Positions 35,690-47,990 of a stretch of DNA of 64,000 bases are shown here, one piece after another. The stretch comes from VXYL01 sp964348085 (GTDB lineage Bacteria > Pseudomonadota > Gammaproteobacteria > Pseudomonadales > Azotimanducaceae): the NCBI GenBank assembly GCA_964348085.1, contig CAYGBI010000001.1, positions 1-64,000 of the forward strand. The letters are read 5' to 3'. The notes beneath the pieces are model-generated. The model was not told the origin of the DNA. It did not search any database and was given only the letters and a program-made list of their open reading frames with translations. A program made the translations under genes and the position numbers. Each line of letters starts with the position of its first letter. The stretch's first letter is position 1.

Positions 35690-38600
35690 TCACCATGTGT
35701 CTACATTGCGCCGCTTCTTCCCTTCCCGAGGCATCGGCGGCGGCACGGCGTCGAACGCCGAACTCACCCAACGCCGGGAGTCGGCCGGGTCGATCACATC
35801 GTCCACGGCGAAGGACATTCCGGCGTTTAGCGCCTTGCCGCGTTCGTAGGCGGCGGCCACCAGTTCGTCGTAGCGGGCGATGCGCTCTTCAGGGTCCGTA
35901 ATCGCCGCCAACTCGTTGCGAAAACCAAGTTTCACCTGACCTTCCAAGCCCATGCCACCGAACTCGCCGGTCGGCCAGGCAACCGATGCGAACGGCTCCT
36001 TGAAGCTACCGCCCGCCATCGCTTGGGCGCCGAGGCCGTAGGCTTTGCGCAACACGATGGTGACGTGGGGCACGGTGAGATTCGCTCCGGTGACGAATAG
36101 GCGGCTGCAATGCCGCACGAGCGCCGTCTTTTCGATTTCCGGCCCCACCATCATGCCCGGCGTATCGCACAGGACGAGCACGGGAATGTCGAAGGCGTCG
36201 CACAATTGCAGAAAGCGCGCCGCCTTGTCGGAGCCGTCGCTGTCGATGGCGCCCGAAAGGTATTCCGGATTGTTCGCCACCACGCCGATGGCTCGTCCCT
36301 CGATACGGATGAACGAGGTGACCATGCCGAGGCCGAACTTGGGCCGCAGTTCCAATACCGAACCGGTGTCCGCCATGGTGGCGATCACGTCGCGCACGTT
36401 GTAAATGCGCAAGCGGTTCTCCGGCACGATGTTGCGCAAATGGCGCTGGTCGGCGCACCGCCAGTCGTCGATGGATCCTTGAAAGTACGATAGATACTGC
36501 TTGGCGACGGCCACGGCTTCGGCTTCGTCGCGCACCGCGACATCCACCACGCCGTTGGCGGTTTGCACGTCGAGGGGGCCGATTTCCTCGGGACGGAATA
36601 CGCCCAAGCCGCCGCCCTCGATCAGCGCCGGGCCGCCCATGCCGATATTGGCGTCCTGGGTGGCGATGATGATGTCGCAGCAGCCGAGTAAGGAGGCGTT
36701 GCCCGCGAAACAGTAACGGGAAGTGATGCCGACCATAGGCACGAGGCCGGAGAGGCGGCCCATGGAAGCGAAGGTCGGCGTATCGAGCGGGCGAGTGGGG
36801 CTGTCGAAGCGGGGCGCCGCCTTCGCTGGCGGGCTTGTCGGTCGCGCCGGCGCCGGACCTTGTCGACGTCCTCCGGTGCCGGCGCGCCCGCCGCCGCCTT
36901 CGGCGAACAGCACCATCGGAATGCGCCATTTCTCGGCAAGCTCCAACATGCGGTCGGTCTTCGGGTGATTGATGGTGCCTTGGGTACCGGCGAGGACGGT
37001 GTAGTCGTAGGACATCACCACGCAGCGGCCGCGCTGGGGACCGAACAGGTCGCCATTGACGGTGCCGATGCCGGTCACCATGCCGTCGGTTGGGAACTTG
37101 CGAATGGTCTCTTCGAGCGGAAGCCCGGTGGCGGGTGTGAGCACGAGTTGGCCGTGTTCGACAAAGGTGCCGTCGTCGCAGAGATCGTCGACGTTCTCAC
37201 GGGCGGTGCGTTGCCCGGTCTTGCGCCGCTTCGCCACGGCGTCCGGGCGGGCGGCATCCAAGGTAACGGCGTGTCGAGCGTGAACCTCCGCCAAATCCGG
37301 GCGAACGTGGTCGAGGTCGACGTCTTCGTCGCCGGCGTCTTCGCCCGTGGCCACGTCTTTCACCTCTACGACGGCAAGCGTGTGGCCCTCCCACACCGTG
37401 TCGCCGACGGCCACCGTCAACTGCTTGAGCGTACCGCTCACGGGCGTGCGGATCTCGTGCTCCATCTTCATGGCTTCCATCACCAGCACGAGGGTGTCGG
37501 CGGTCACGTCTTGGCCGGGCTTCGCTTCAATGCTCACCACGGTTCCTTGCATAGGCGCGAGGACCGCCGCTTGGCCGTCGGGGAGGACCGCTTCCTCCTG
37601 TGTCGCCACCGGCGACGGGCCGGTTTTGGCGTGCTCCAGAACCGCCAACGGATCGTTGGAATCCAGCTTCGCGCCGGCTTGCCCGGGGGCGCCCGTACTC
37701 GCGGCATCGGTGAAATGGCGCAAGGCGTCGCCATCGGCCTCAGCCTCGGCCACCAGCTCGGCCACATTGTCGTCAACGAAGCGGGTATGCACTACCGGCG
37801 ACGACAGCGCTTGGCGCATGACCGCCCGAAGAAAAGCGATATTGGTGCGCACGCCCTCGATGCGAAAGTCCGCCAAAGCGCGGCTGGCTTTGCGCACCGC
37901 GGCGGCGAACGAGATGCCGCTGGTCACAATCACTTTGGCGAGCAGCGAGTCGAAATTCGGGCTGGGGACGTAGCCCGCGTAACCGAACGTGTCCGTTCGA
38001 ATGCCCGGACCGGTGGGCGGCTCGAACGCGGCGATCCTGCCGCTCGCCGGCAGCGTGGTGCCGTCCGCAGTCATCGTCTCCATGTTCACGCGCGCTTGCA
38101 CAGCGTGTCCCCGGGGCTTCGCGCCCTCCCCCAAACCCAGCGACGCAAGGGTCTCGCCCTGCGCCAAGCGCAACTGCAACTGCACCAAGTCGACGCCGGT
38201 TACTTCCTCCGTCACCGTATGCTCCACTTGGAGCCGGGCGTTGGCTTCGATGAAGTGGAAGCGCTGCTCTGGTGGCGCGCCGGTCACCAAGAACTCGAAG
38301 GTGCCCAAGCTGCGGTACTCGGCGGACCGGGCGAGCCGCAACGCCGCCGCAGCCATCTCCACGCGCACTCCGTCGGCGAGCGCCGGGGCGGGCGCCACCT
38401 CGATGAGCTTCTGGTGCCGACGCTGAATGGTGCAGTCGCGGTCCCCGAAGTGGCATAAGCCGCCGGCGCCATCGGCGGCCACTTGCACCTCCACATGACG
38501 GGCGTCCGCCAAGAACTGCTCGACGAACAACTCGCCGACGCCAAAGGCCGCCTGCGCCTCCGACCTCGCCCGCTCGTAGGCATCGTCGATCTCGTCACCG

Positions 38601-39112
38601 GACCGCACGATGCGCATGCCGCGCCCGCCACCACCGCCGGCGGCCTTGAACAGCATGGCCGCGCCCTTTGGCAGGTCGGCGTAGAACCGCCTGGCGGCAG
38701 CGACGTCGACGCGCTCGGAGAGTCCCGCCACCACCGGCACGTCGTTGTCCACCGCCAGTTGCCGAGCCCGCACCTTGTCGCCGAAGAGCGCCAAAGCGGC
38801 CGAAGTCGGGCCGACGAAGGTGATGCCGGCGTCTTCGCAACGGCTGGCGAAGGCCGCGTTCTCGCTTAGGAAGCCATAACCCGGATGCACCGCGTCGCAA
38901 CCGGCTTCGCGTGCGATGCGTACCAAACCGTCAATGTCGAGGTAGGCGCGAGCGCCGACGCCATCCACGGCCACCGCCTCGTCCGCCCTGCGCACATGCA
39001 GCGAGCGCTCGTCGTCCTTGGCGTAGACCGCCACCGTCGGTATGTCGAGTTCCGCTGCCGCACGGGCAATGCGAATGGCAATCTCGCCACGGTTGGCGAT
39101 CAGTAGCTTCAT
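35690..39112 (-). CDS. Single-chain acyl-CoA carboxylase (BC-BCCP-CT)
   Basis: 1140-residue biotin-dependent carboxylase with all activities in one chain. The biotin carboxylase domain (1 to about 450) has KLLIANRGEIAIRI, the ATP-binding GGGGGRGMR and EANARLQVEHTVTE. The biotinyl domain carries VMEAMKMEHE near residue 547. The carboxyltransferase domain (about 620-1140) is of the acetyl/propionyl-CoA beta type, with GLGMVTSFIRIEG and LVLCDTPGMMVGPEIEK. Single-chain long-chain acyl-CoA carboxylases of this size form hexamers. A Pro/Ala/Gly-rich stretch interrupts the CT domain at about 741-780. The downstream gene on the opposite strand converges on it. Confidence 0.93.
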   Translation of the reverse strand: MKLLIANRGEIAIRIARAAAELDIPTVAVYAKDDERSLHVRRADEAVAVDGVGARAYLDIDGLVRIAREAGCDAVHPGYGFLSENAAFASRCEDAGITFVGPTSAALALFGDKVRARQLAVDNDVPVVAGLSERVDVAAARRFYADLPKGAAMLFKAAGGGGGRGMRIVRSGDEIDDAYERARSEAQAAFGVGELFVEQFLADARHVEVQVAADGAGGLCHFGDRDCTIQRRHQKLIEVAPAPALADGVRVEMAAAALRLARSAEYRSLGTFEFLVTGAPPEQRFHFIEANARLQVEHTVTEEVTGVDLVQLQLRLAQGETLASLGLGEGAKPRGHAVQARVNMETMTADGTTLPASGRIAAFEPPTGPGIRTDTFGYAGYVPSPNFDSLLAKVIVTSGISFAAAVRKASRALADFRIEGVRTNIAFLRAVMRQALSSPVVHTRFVDDNVAELVAEAEADGDALRHFTDAASTGAPGQAGAKLDSNDPLAVLEHAKTGPSPVATQEEAVLPDGQAAVLAPMQGTVVSIEAKPGQDVTADTLVLVMEAMKMEHEIRTPVSGTLKQLTVAVGDTVWEGHTLAVVEVKDVATGEDAGDEDVDLDHVRPDLAEVHARHAVTLDAARPDAVAKRRKTGQRTARENVDDLCDDGTFVEHGQLVLTPATGLPLEETIRKFPTDGMVTGIGTVNGDLFGPQRGRCVVMSYDYTVLAGTQGTINHPKTDRMLELAEKWRIPMVLFAEGGGGRAGTGGRRQGPAPARPTSPPAKAAPRFDSPTRPLDTPTFASMGRLSGLVPMVGITSRYCFAGNASLLGCCDIIIATQDANIGMGGPALIEGGGLGVFRPEEIGPLDVQTANGVVDVAVRDEAEAVAVAKQYLSYFQGSIDDWRCADQRHLRNIVPENRLRIYNVRDVIATMADTGSVLELRPKFGLGMVTSFIRIEGRAIGVVANNPEYLSGAIDSDGSDKAARFLQLCDAFDIPVLVLCDTPGMMVGPEIEKTALVRHCSRLFVTGANLTVPHVTIVLRKAYGLGAQAMAGGSFKEPFASVAWPTGEFGGMGLEGQVKLGFRNELAAITDPEERIARYDELVAAAYERGKALNAGMSFAVDDVIDPADSRRWVSSAFDAVPPPMPREGKKRRNVDTW

Positions 39113-39114
39113 GC

Positions 39115-40041
39115 TTAACCGTTCGCTGCCGCCAGTCGCTCGAGCAGCGCCGTGGTGCGGGCGAAGGAGCCGCGGCTATCGTCGCCGGCCGGATAGATGC
39201 TGGCGATGACTTCGGTTGCGCCAGCATCGAAATACGCTTCGATCTCGGCGGTCACTTCGTCCTCGTTGCCGACCACGGCGATTTCGCCCGCTTGCCCCAA
39301 GCCCTCGGCATCGAGTTGGCGACGATAGTTGGGAAGCTGACCGTAGCCTTGGAAAATCTGCACGGCGCGGGCTGTGGCTTGCGCTTTGTCGTCGTGGACG
39401 CACACCGGCAGGCCGACGACGACGCGAGGCTGCGGGCGGCCGGCATCTTCGGCGGCTTTGGCGATTCTCGGCGCGGTGCTCGCCGCGATCGTGCTCTTGC
39501 CGACCATCCAAGTCACCGTGCCGTCGGCCACTTCGCCCGCGGCTTTTAGCATAAGCGGCGCGAGCGCGGAGACCACCACCTGCAACGGTTGCGCGCCGGG
39601 GCAGGCGAAGCCGGTGCGCACTTGATACATCTCGCCTTGGAAGTCCACGCGACCCTCGCTGCCAAGCGCCTTCAGGATGGTGACGTACTCGCGCGTGTGC
39701 AGCGCCGGGCGGTCATAGGCGAGGCCGAGCGCCTCGATGCCCGGCGCGTGCGAGGGACCGACGCCGAGCACCAAGCGACCGTCGCATAGGGCGTTGACGG
39801 TCGCCGCCTGTTGCGCCAAGGCGCTCGGATGACGTGGGTAGCTCGGCACCACGGCGGTGCCGAGCTCGATGCGGCTGGTTGCGCGCCCCGCCAACGCCAG
39901 CATGGTGAGCGCGTCGAAGGTGCCGACCTGCGGCGTCCAATAGCTCGAAAAGCCTTGCTCCTCGCGTTGCGCGATCTCGTCGACCAAGCTCGCAAGCGGC
40001 TGACCGCGCCGCACGTTGCCTCCGTAGATGCCGATTTTCAT
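39115..40041 (-). CDS. F420-type LLM oxidoreductase
   Basis: 308-residue luciferase-like protein. It has MKIGIYGGN at the start, EEQGFSSYWTPQVGTFDAL, TSRIELGTAVVPSYPRHPSA, and GRLVLGVGPSHAPGIEALG. These match F420-dependent families better than FMN-type monooxygenases. The ATG at 40041 begins directly at the barrel's first strand. The stop lies 2 bases before the ATG of the acyl-CoA carboxylase, so both are on one transcript and may act on the same acyl chain. Confidence 0.87.
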   Translation of the reverse strand: MKIGIYGGNVRRGQPLASLVDEIAQREEQGFSSYWTPQVGTFDALTMLALAGRATSRIELGTAVVPSYPRHPSALAQQAATVNALCDGRLVLGVGPSHAPGIEALGLAYDRPALHTREYVTILKALGSEGRVDFQGEMYQVRTGFACPGAQPLQVVVSALAPLMLKAAGEVADGTVTWMVGKSTIAASTAPRIAKAAEDAGRPQPRVVVGLPVCVHDDKAQATARAVQIFQGYGQLPNYRRQLDAEGLGQAGEIAVVGNEDEVTAEIEAYFDAGATEVIASIYPAGDDSRGSFARTTALLERLAAANG

Positions 40042-40094
40042 TGTCCCCCCTCGTGACGCTAATTAAGTTGAGTGCGTAAGCTCGTCGGACCGGT

Positions 40095-42977
<2,883 letters not shown>

Positions 42978-43073
42978 GGCGAACCTGCCCGGTGAGTTCC
43001 GTTGAAGACGCCGATTGTAAGCCAATGGAAGGTTGTTCCACACTTGCCCCGAACTCGCTAAGGAGAGGACGCC

Positions 43074-44057
43074 ATGCCCAAGAAGCGACTGTCGGTGCTG
43101 CTCGTCGGCGCGGGCGGCAACATGCGCAACGCCCACGTGCCGCGTATCGTCGGCGACGGCGAGGTGACGATCGCGGCCGTCGCCGATCCGGTCGAGGCCG
43201 CCGCGCGCCGTCTGATCGACAAGGCCGGTGGCGACATCCCGTACTTCGAAGACTGGCGCGCCATGCTTGAGCAAACGCCGGCGGACGGCGTCCTCATCAG
43301 CACGCCGCACAGCGAACACTATCCGCAGGCGGCCGCCGCCTTGGCGCGCGGGCTGGGCGTGCTGGTGGAGAAACCGATGGTGATCGCGCCCGACGACGCG
43401 AAACGCCTGCTGGCGCTGGCCTTGGAGAAGGAGCGCGCCTTGGTGGTGGCGTATCAACGCCACTGGATGCCGCATTTCGTCTACGCGCGCGAACTCGTGC
43501 GCAGCAGCGTTATCGGCGAGCTTAGGGGCGTCGTCGCCCACGTCACGCAGAACTGGATCGGCGTCGGCGGCTGGCGACTCGACCCGACCCTCGCCGGCGG
43601 CGGCATGTTCATGGACACCGGCAGTCACCTAGTGGCCGCGCTGTTGTGGGTGACCGGCTTGCGCCCGGGCACGGTGACCGCGACGTTCGACAACGCCGGT
43701 CGCCCCGTAGACGTGAACGGCGGCTTGACGGTGCGCTTTCACGACGGCGCATTGGGGACACTGACCACCATTGGCAACGGCTCGCGCCACGACGAACGGT
43801 TGACGCTCTACGGGAGCGAGGGCTCGTTGGCGCTGCACCTGCATCAGTGGCAGGTGCGATCGATGTTGCTGAACGACGAGCCCGTCGAGCCGCCTAAGCG
43901 CACCGAACCCACTACGCCGGACGCCGCGTTTTTTCACTGGCTGCGCACCGACTCGCAGGACTATGAGGCGCCGGACTTCGCCTTGCAGGTAGCCCGGCTC
44001 ACCGAAGCCGCCTACCGGTCGGCAAGGGAAGGCAAACCTGTCGAAGTGAGTCGCTAG
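43074..44057 (+). CDS. Gfo/Idh/MocA-family oxidoreductase
   Basis: 327-residue NAD(P)-dependent sugar or cyclitol dehydrogenase. The N-terminal Rossmann fold has VLLVGAGGNMRNAHVPRI and STPHSEHYPQAAAALARGLG, followed by VLVEKPMVI with the EKP signature. The C-terminal beta sheet domain includes GGGMFMDTGSHLVAALLWVT with the DxGxH motif. TAAGGAGAGGACGCC before the ATG is a good ribosome site. It is divergent from the M16 peptidase gene across 96 bases. Confidence 0.92.
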   Translation: MPKKRLSVLLVGAGGNMRNAHVPRIVGDGEVTIAAVADPVEAAARRLIDKAGGDIPYFEDWRAMLEQTPADGVLISTPHSEHYPQAAAALARGLGVLVEKPMVIAPDDAKRLLALALEKERALVVAYQRHWMPHFVYARELVRSSVIGELRGVVAHVTQNWIGVGGWRLDPTLAGGGMFMDTGSHLVAALLWVTGLRPGTVTATFDNAGRPVDVNGGLTVRFHDGALGTLTTIGNGSRHDERLTLYGSEGSLALHLHQWQVRSMLLNDEPVEPPKRTEPTTPDAAFFHWLRTDSQDYEAPDFALQVARLTEAAYRSAREGKPVEVSR

Positions 44058-44366
44058 CCGCCGTGGTGGAAGTCCGCATCGCACGGGAACGGCCAAGCGC
44101 CCGCCGGCAAGGCGCTGCCGCCGGGAGTGACCCGCCCCGCTGCCAAGCGCGCAACGCCGCCACAGGTTTTCGTGCGACGCGGCCAAGCGGCGTCGCGGCC
44201 CTTGCCGGCGGGCCCGGAGGCACCGTCACCACCGGCGGGTCGAACATGCACCACTCGACATTGGCCGGGCAGCGCATCGCGAGTTGAACACCCGCCACCG
44301 CGCTAGCTACTCTCCTCGCATGGCCGCCTGTGCCATGCCGCCCGTCAACGAACACGAGGACGTCCC
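44058..44366. other. Gene-free stretch
   Basis: About 300 bases between the dehydrogenase and the phosphotriesterase-like gene. No coding pattern on either strand resembles a known protein. The last 20 bases hold GAGGA, the ribosome site of the next gene. Otherwise I see nothing in it. Confidence 0.5.
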
Positions 44367-45314
44367 ATGATCAACTCCGTTACCGGCCCCGTCGCAGCCG
44401 AAGACCTCGGCTTCACGCTTATGCACGAGCACGTCATGGTGAGTGCGAGCGGCATGTATCGCAGTTATCCCGACCTGCTCGGAGAAAACCGCGAACAGCG
44501 CGCCATCGAAACGTTGAAGGAGGCGAAAGCCAACGGCATCGACACGTTCGTCGACGCCACGACCTTCGACCTCGGCCGGGACCCGGAGCTGTTGCGCACG
44601 GTCTCGGCGGCATCCGGCGTCAATATCGTCAATGTCACCGGCTGGTGGCTGGACGTGCCGCGCTTTATCCGCCACGTATCGCCGAATCAGATGGCGCGGG
44701 AGTTCGTTCGCGACATCGAGGAGGGTTTCCGCGGCACGGACATCAAAGCCGGCTTGCTCAAGTGCGCGGCGGACTTCCAAGGCGTGACCCCGGAGCTCGA
44801 AATCATGGCCCGCGCCGTCGCCCGCGCCCACAACGAAACCGGCGTGCCGATCATGGTGCATTCCTACCCCACCGGCCACGTGGCCCGCCGGCAGATCGCG
44901 ATCTTCCGCGAGGAAGGCGTGGACCTCGAGCGGGTGAAGATCGACCACTCGAACGACACCGCCGACACCGAGTATCTGAAGTGGATCCTCGATCAAGGCT
45001 GCTTCTTGGGCCTCGACCGTTATCCGGGCCGTCTAGTCAGCCCGCACATGCGCACCATGGTGATGAAGTCGCTGATCGACGACGGGTACGGCGAACGCTT
45101 GTGTCCGGCGCACGACTGTATTTGCCTACACATCCTCAATGAACGCGCCGACGGCACCCTGCCCGACGAGCACGACTTGGCGCTCGGCAATCCCGACGGC
45201 TACCTGTACATTCACCGGCACGTCATCCCGGACCTGCAAGCCATGGGCGTTGGCGACGACGCCATCGAGACGCTGTTCGTGGACAACCCGAAGCGCTTCT
45301 TTACCGGCGCATAG
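44367..45314 (+). CDS. Phosphotriesterase-family metal-dependent hydrolase
   Basis: 315-residue amidohydrolase-superfamily protein. The metal site is visible as HEH in LMHEHVMV (about 19-21), a candidate carboxylated lysine in AGLLKCAAD, His in MVHSYPTG and IDHSND, and the final Asp in CPAHDC. Members hydrolyse lactones, phosphotriesters or related esters; most natural ones are lactonases. The ATG at 44367 has GAGGA upstream and gives the standard N terminus (INSVTGPVAAEDLGFTLMHE). Its 3' end touches a hairpin repeat shared with the convergent hydrolase gene. Confidence 0.9.
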   Translation: MINSVTGPVAAEDLGFTLMHEHVMVSASGMYRSYPDLLGENREQRAIETLKEAKANGIDTFVDATTFDLGRDPELLRTVSAASGVNIVNVTGWWLDVPRFIRHVSPNQMAREFVRDIEEGFRGTDIKAGLLKCAADFQGVTPELEIMARAVARAHNETGVPIMVHSYPTGHVARRQIAIFREEGVDLERVKIDHSNDTADTEYLKWILDQGCFLGLDRYPGRLVSPHMRTMVMKSLIDDGYGERLCPAHDCICLHILNERADGTLPDEHDLALGNPDGYLYIHRHVIPDLQAMGVGDDAIETLFVDNPKRFFTGA

Positions 45315-45423
45315 CGCCACGAAAGCCGTTGCCTACGGCACCGCCTTTCGCCCCAACCCAAACCGCCCTATCAGCCCGTCGGACTCCGGCCAACGCCGCC
45401 AAGTCCGACGGGCTGATAGCGCC
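45315..45423 (-). repeat. Dispersed repeat, copy B, with perfect 17-bp hairpin
   Basis: Reverse-orientation copy of the repeat described at 13377-13484. Arms 45369-45385 and 45402-45418 are perfect inverted repeats of 17 bp around a 16-base loop that keeps the TGGCGGCG core. It fills the gap between two convergent genes, directly after the phosphotriesterase-like stop and 15 bases before the hydrolase stop. A bidirectional terminator role is likely. Confidence 0.85.
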
Positions 45424-45438
45424 CCGTCGCGCCGTGCG

Positions 45439-46161
45439 TCAGCCCGGCGTGTGCGCCTCGAGGAACGCCACCACGGTCGCCACGGTGCCGTCGGCGGCGG
45501 CGTCTTTCCACCGCTCCACCAAGCGAGCGTTGGGTGCCAACCGGGCTATCTCCCGAGAAATGGTCTCCGGGTGATACGGATCGCTCCCCATCAGCACGAG
45601 CAGCGGGGTTTGACAGGCGGCGACGAAATCCCGGGACACGTTGTAGAGGAACGGCTGATCGAACATGTTGGCTCGATAGCTCGTCCAAGTTTCCTCGGTC
45701 ACCGAGGGCATCTTTTCCTTTAGGCCGTCCGCCCACTGATCGAACATGGCGAAAAACAGCTCGCGGTTGTTGCCGTCGTTGCCGATCGACTGCTGCAACA
45801 CCGCCGAGCAAACGCGCTCGGGCGCCCGCTCGATGACGCCGAAGCAATACGGCCCGCCAATGCAGCCGCCCATCAGGTGCGTCCTCTCTATGCCCAAGTG
45901 GTCGAGCAGCGCGATGTGGTCGTCTGTGTAGGTACGCCAGCCGTCGTCCGCGCTCACCGTCGCGGTGGATTGGCCGGCGTTGCGCTGATCCATGGCGATG
46001 ACTTGGAAATGCGGCGCCAACGCCTCGATGGGATCCCACTCGGAACCGCGCCAAAACGGCACCGCCGAACGCATGCCGCCCGGCGCGAACAGAAGGATGG
46101 GGAAGCCGCTGCCGTGCAGTTCGTAGTGCAGCGTGACGTCGCCTCGTTCGAAGACGGCCAT
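45439..46161 (-). CDS. Alpha/beta hydrolase with cysteine at the nucleophile elbow
   Basis: 240-residue alpha/beta fold hydrolase. The fold is clear from LLFAPGGMRSAVPFW, VIAMDQRNAGQS and the elbow LMGGCIGGPY. The elbow carries Cys in place of the usual Ser. A candidate acid lies in LMGSDPYHPE. I see no catalytic histidine near the C terminus, where the sequence reads LVERWKDAAADGTVATVVAF. It might be a cysteine-dependent enzyme of the dienelactone-hydrolase style or a non-catalytic binder. The ATG at 46161 is standard. Confidence 0.85.
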   Translation of the reverse strand: MAVFERGDVTLHYELHGSGFPILLFAPGGMRSAVPFWRGSEWDPIEALAPHFQVIAMDQRNAGQSTATVSADDGWRTYTDDHIALLDHLGIERTHLMGGCIGGPYCFGVIERAPERVCSAVLQQSIGNDGNNRELFFAMFDQWADGLKEKMPSVTEETWTSYRANMFDQPFLYNVSRDFVAACQTPLLVLMGSDPYHPETISREIARLAPNARLVERWKDAAADGTVATVVAFLEAHTPG

Positions 46162-46235
46162 TGGTTCGCTCCTTGATGTGTTGCTTGACCCGGTAGTTTA
46201 ACCGGCGCCCATGCCGGTACCCGCGTTCAAAGGCC

Positions 46236-47708
46236 TTAGGCGACCGCGGCGAGTTCGCCAGCGCGCACTTTCACCGGCCGTGCGCAGAACTCCTCGCCGA
46301 CCATGCTGCGCAGCAGTTGCGCATCCTCCACGTTCACCCACGTGCGGGCACCGGCCGGCGTCAAGCACGACAGATGGCCGATGCGGGGTTCGTCGGCGTC
46401 GAACATCACCGTGTACGACTCGATGGTCGCCTCGCCGTCGTAGGTCGGCAGGCACTCGCGGGCCGGCAGAGCGGCGATCTCGGCCTTCACGTCCGCCGAA
46501 CGGAAGTCCTGCTCCGGCGGCGCGCTGCCGTATACGCCATGCGCGTGCTTGTACAAATTGCCGCCGTTGCCGGTCACCAAGGCATGGCCGCCCGGTTGGT
46601 CGCGTAGCAGTTCGACCGTGCGGGCAATGCTGTGCATGACGTAGTTGTTGAGCGGTCCGCCGCCGAAGGTAAGGCCGCCGGTCACGGTGAGCGGACGCGC
46701 CTCCGAGAGTCCGAGTTCCGCCGCGGCCACCTGTACCGCCGACGGAAAACAGCTATACAAGTCCACGAAGTCCAAATCCTCTGCCTCGACCCCCGCCAAC
46801 TCCAACGCTCGGTTGCCGGTGATGCGAATGCCGGGAGAGGTGTAGAAGTTGTCGCGTACGGACGCGGAGAAGTGATCGTGGCCTTCGGCGCCGGCAAGGG
46901 GATAAACCCACTTCTCTTCGGCGATGCCCAAGCGCTTGGCCTTGTCGAGCGAACAAACGACGAGCGCCGCCGCCATGTCTACCGAGAGATTGGCGTTCAT
47001 GTACTTCGTGTACGGAAAGCTGATCTGGCGGTTGCGCGCCGATGGGGTGCGAATCTCTTCAGCGCTTATATCGCGTCGCAGCCAAGCGTTCGGATTCTCC
47101 TGCGCCACGTCGTTGAAGCGCGACCACAATTCGGAAACGCGAACGAGGTGTTCCCCCAAGGACTCGCCTCGGGCATGGCGAATGGCGTTGTCGTACATGG
47201 GATAGACCTGAATCGCCCGGCGAATGCCCTTCGCCACCTCGTATTCGTGGTGTTCCGGCTGCTGCTCGGCGCCGAACAGCGCATCGGGCGTGCCGGGCGC
47301 GGGCGTCTGCTCGAGCGTCACCCCGGCGCGGCGGGCTTTGCCGGCGCTGTTGCCGTTCTCGGCGCCGGCGATCAGCACCAAGTCGAACTTGCCGGCGAGG
47401 ATTTCCGCTGCGGTGTGGTTCATCAGCGCTTGGTTCTGATTGCCGCCGATCAGCGTACCGACGGTTTGCGCGCCGCTCGCGCCAATGTCCTCGGCGATGG
47501 CTCTTGCCGGGTTTTGATAGTTCCACATGCCGCGCACCACCCGCACCGAGTCGGCATGCCGCAACACGCGGCCGACGCCGGTGTCCGCTTCGGCGCGCCG
47601 CACCGCCCGCAGCATCATGGCAAGCGGCTCGATCGCCTGATCGAGCGACTCGATCCGATTGAGGAATTGGCCGACGCCAACGATGACCGGGGTGCGAGGG
47701 TTCGGCAC
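46236..47708 (-). CDS. Thiolase-family acetyl-CoA acetyltransferase with C-terminal OB-like domain
   Basis: 490-residue thiolase-like protein of the SCP-x/type-1 group. Marks are PVIVGVGQFLNRIE at the start, LIGGNQNQALMNHTAAEILA, DLYSCFPSAVQVAAAELGL, GGLTFGGGPLNNYVMHSIA, and GNGGNLYKHAHGVYGSAPP with the catalytic histidine. The last 90 residues (ESYTVMFDADEPRIGHLSCL) form the extra C-terminal domain typical of the group. It acts on acyl-CoA chains; direction and substrate are unknown. Divergent from the crotonase gene, with 282 bases between them that contain nothing I can name. Confidence 0.9.
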   Translation of the reverse strand: MPNPRTPVIVGVGQFLNRIESLDQAIEPLAMMLRAVRRAEADTGVGRVLRHADSVRVVRGMWNYQNPARAIAEDIGASGAQTVGTLIGGNQNQALMNHTAAEILAGKFDLVLIAGAENGNSAGKARRAGVTLEQTPAPGTPDALFGAEQQPEHHEYEVAKGIRRAIQVYPMYDNAIRHARGESLGEHLVRVSELWSRFNDVAQENPNAWLRRDISAEEIRTPSARNRQISFPYTKYMNANLSVDMAAALVVCSLDKAKRLGIAEEKWVYPLAGAEGHDHFSASVRDNFYTSPGIRITGNRALELAGVEAEDLDFVDLYSCFPSAVQVAAAELGLSEARPLTVTGGLTFGGGPLNNYVMHSIARTVELLRDQPGGHALVTGNGGNLYKHAHGVYGSAPPEQDFRSADVKAEIAALPARECLPTYDGEATIESYTVMFDADEPRIGHLSCLTPAGARTWVNVEDAQLLRSMVGEEFCARPVKVRAGELAAVA

Positions 47709-47990
47709 GTTGCTCTATCCAAGAGGGCGGGACGTCAAGCATGCCACGGCTTAGCGTCGTGCGTTAGGCGCTCGCTTTTCGGTCCGCCCCTGGACTGTCC
47801 GGCGCATCGAACCCGGCTTGTTGGACGAGAAAAACCAGTTCCCTACGTCAAAAACTCGCCTCAATACCATGGTGCCTGCTTCGGTCCTTTCCAGTCTCCA
47901 GTCGCCGGGCCAACCCACCGCGCCGACGAAGGCGGCGAAGGGCTAAGATAGATGGACCAAGACCTTCGTAGCATCGACGAGAGAGGGAAG

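Noticed and set aside
44058..44366. Possible small gene between the dehydrogenase and the phosphotriesterase-like gene
   Set aside because: Frames on both strands are open but have no ribosome site or plausible protein pattern.
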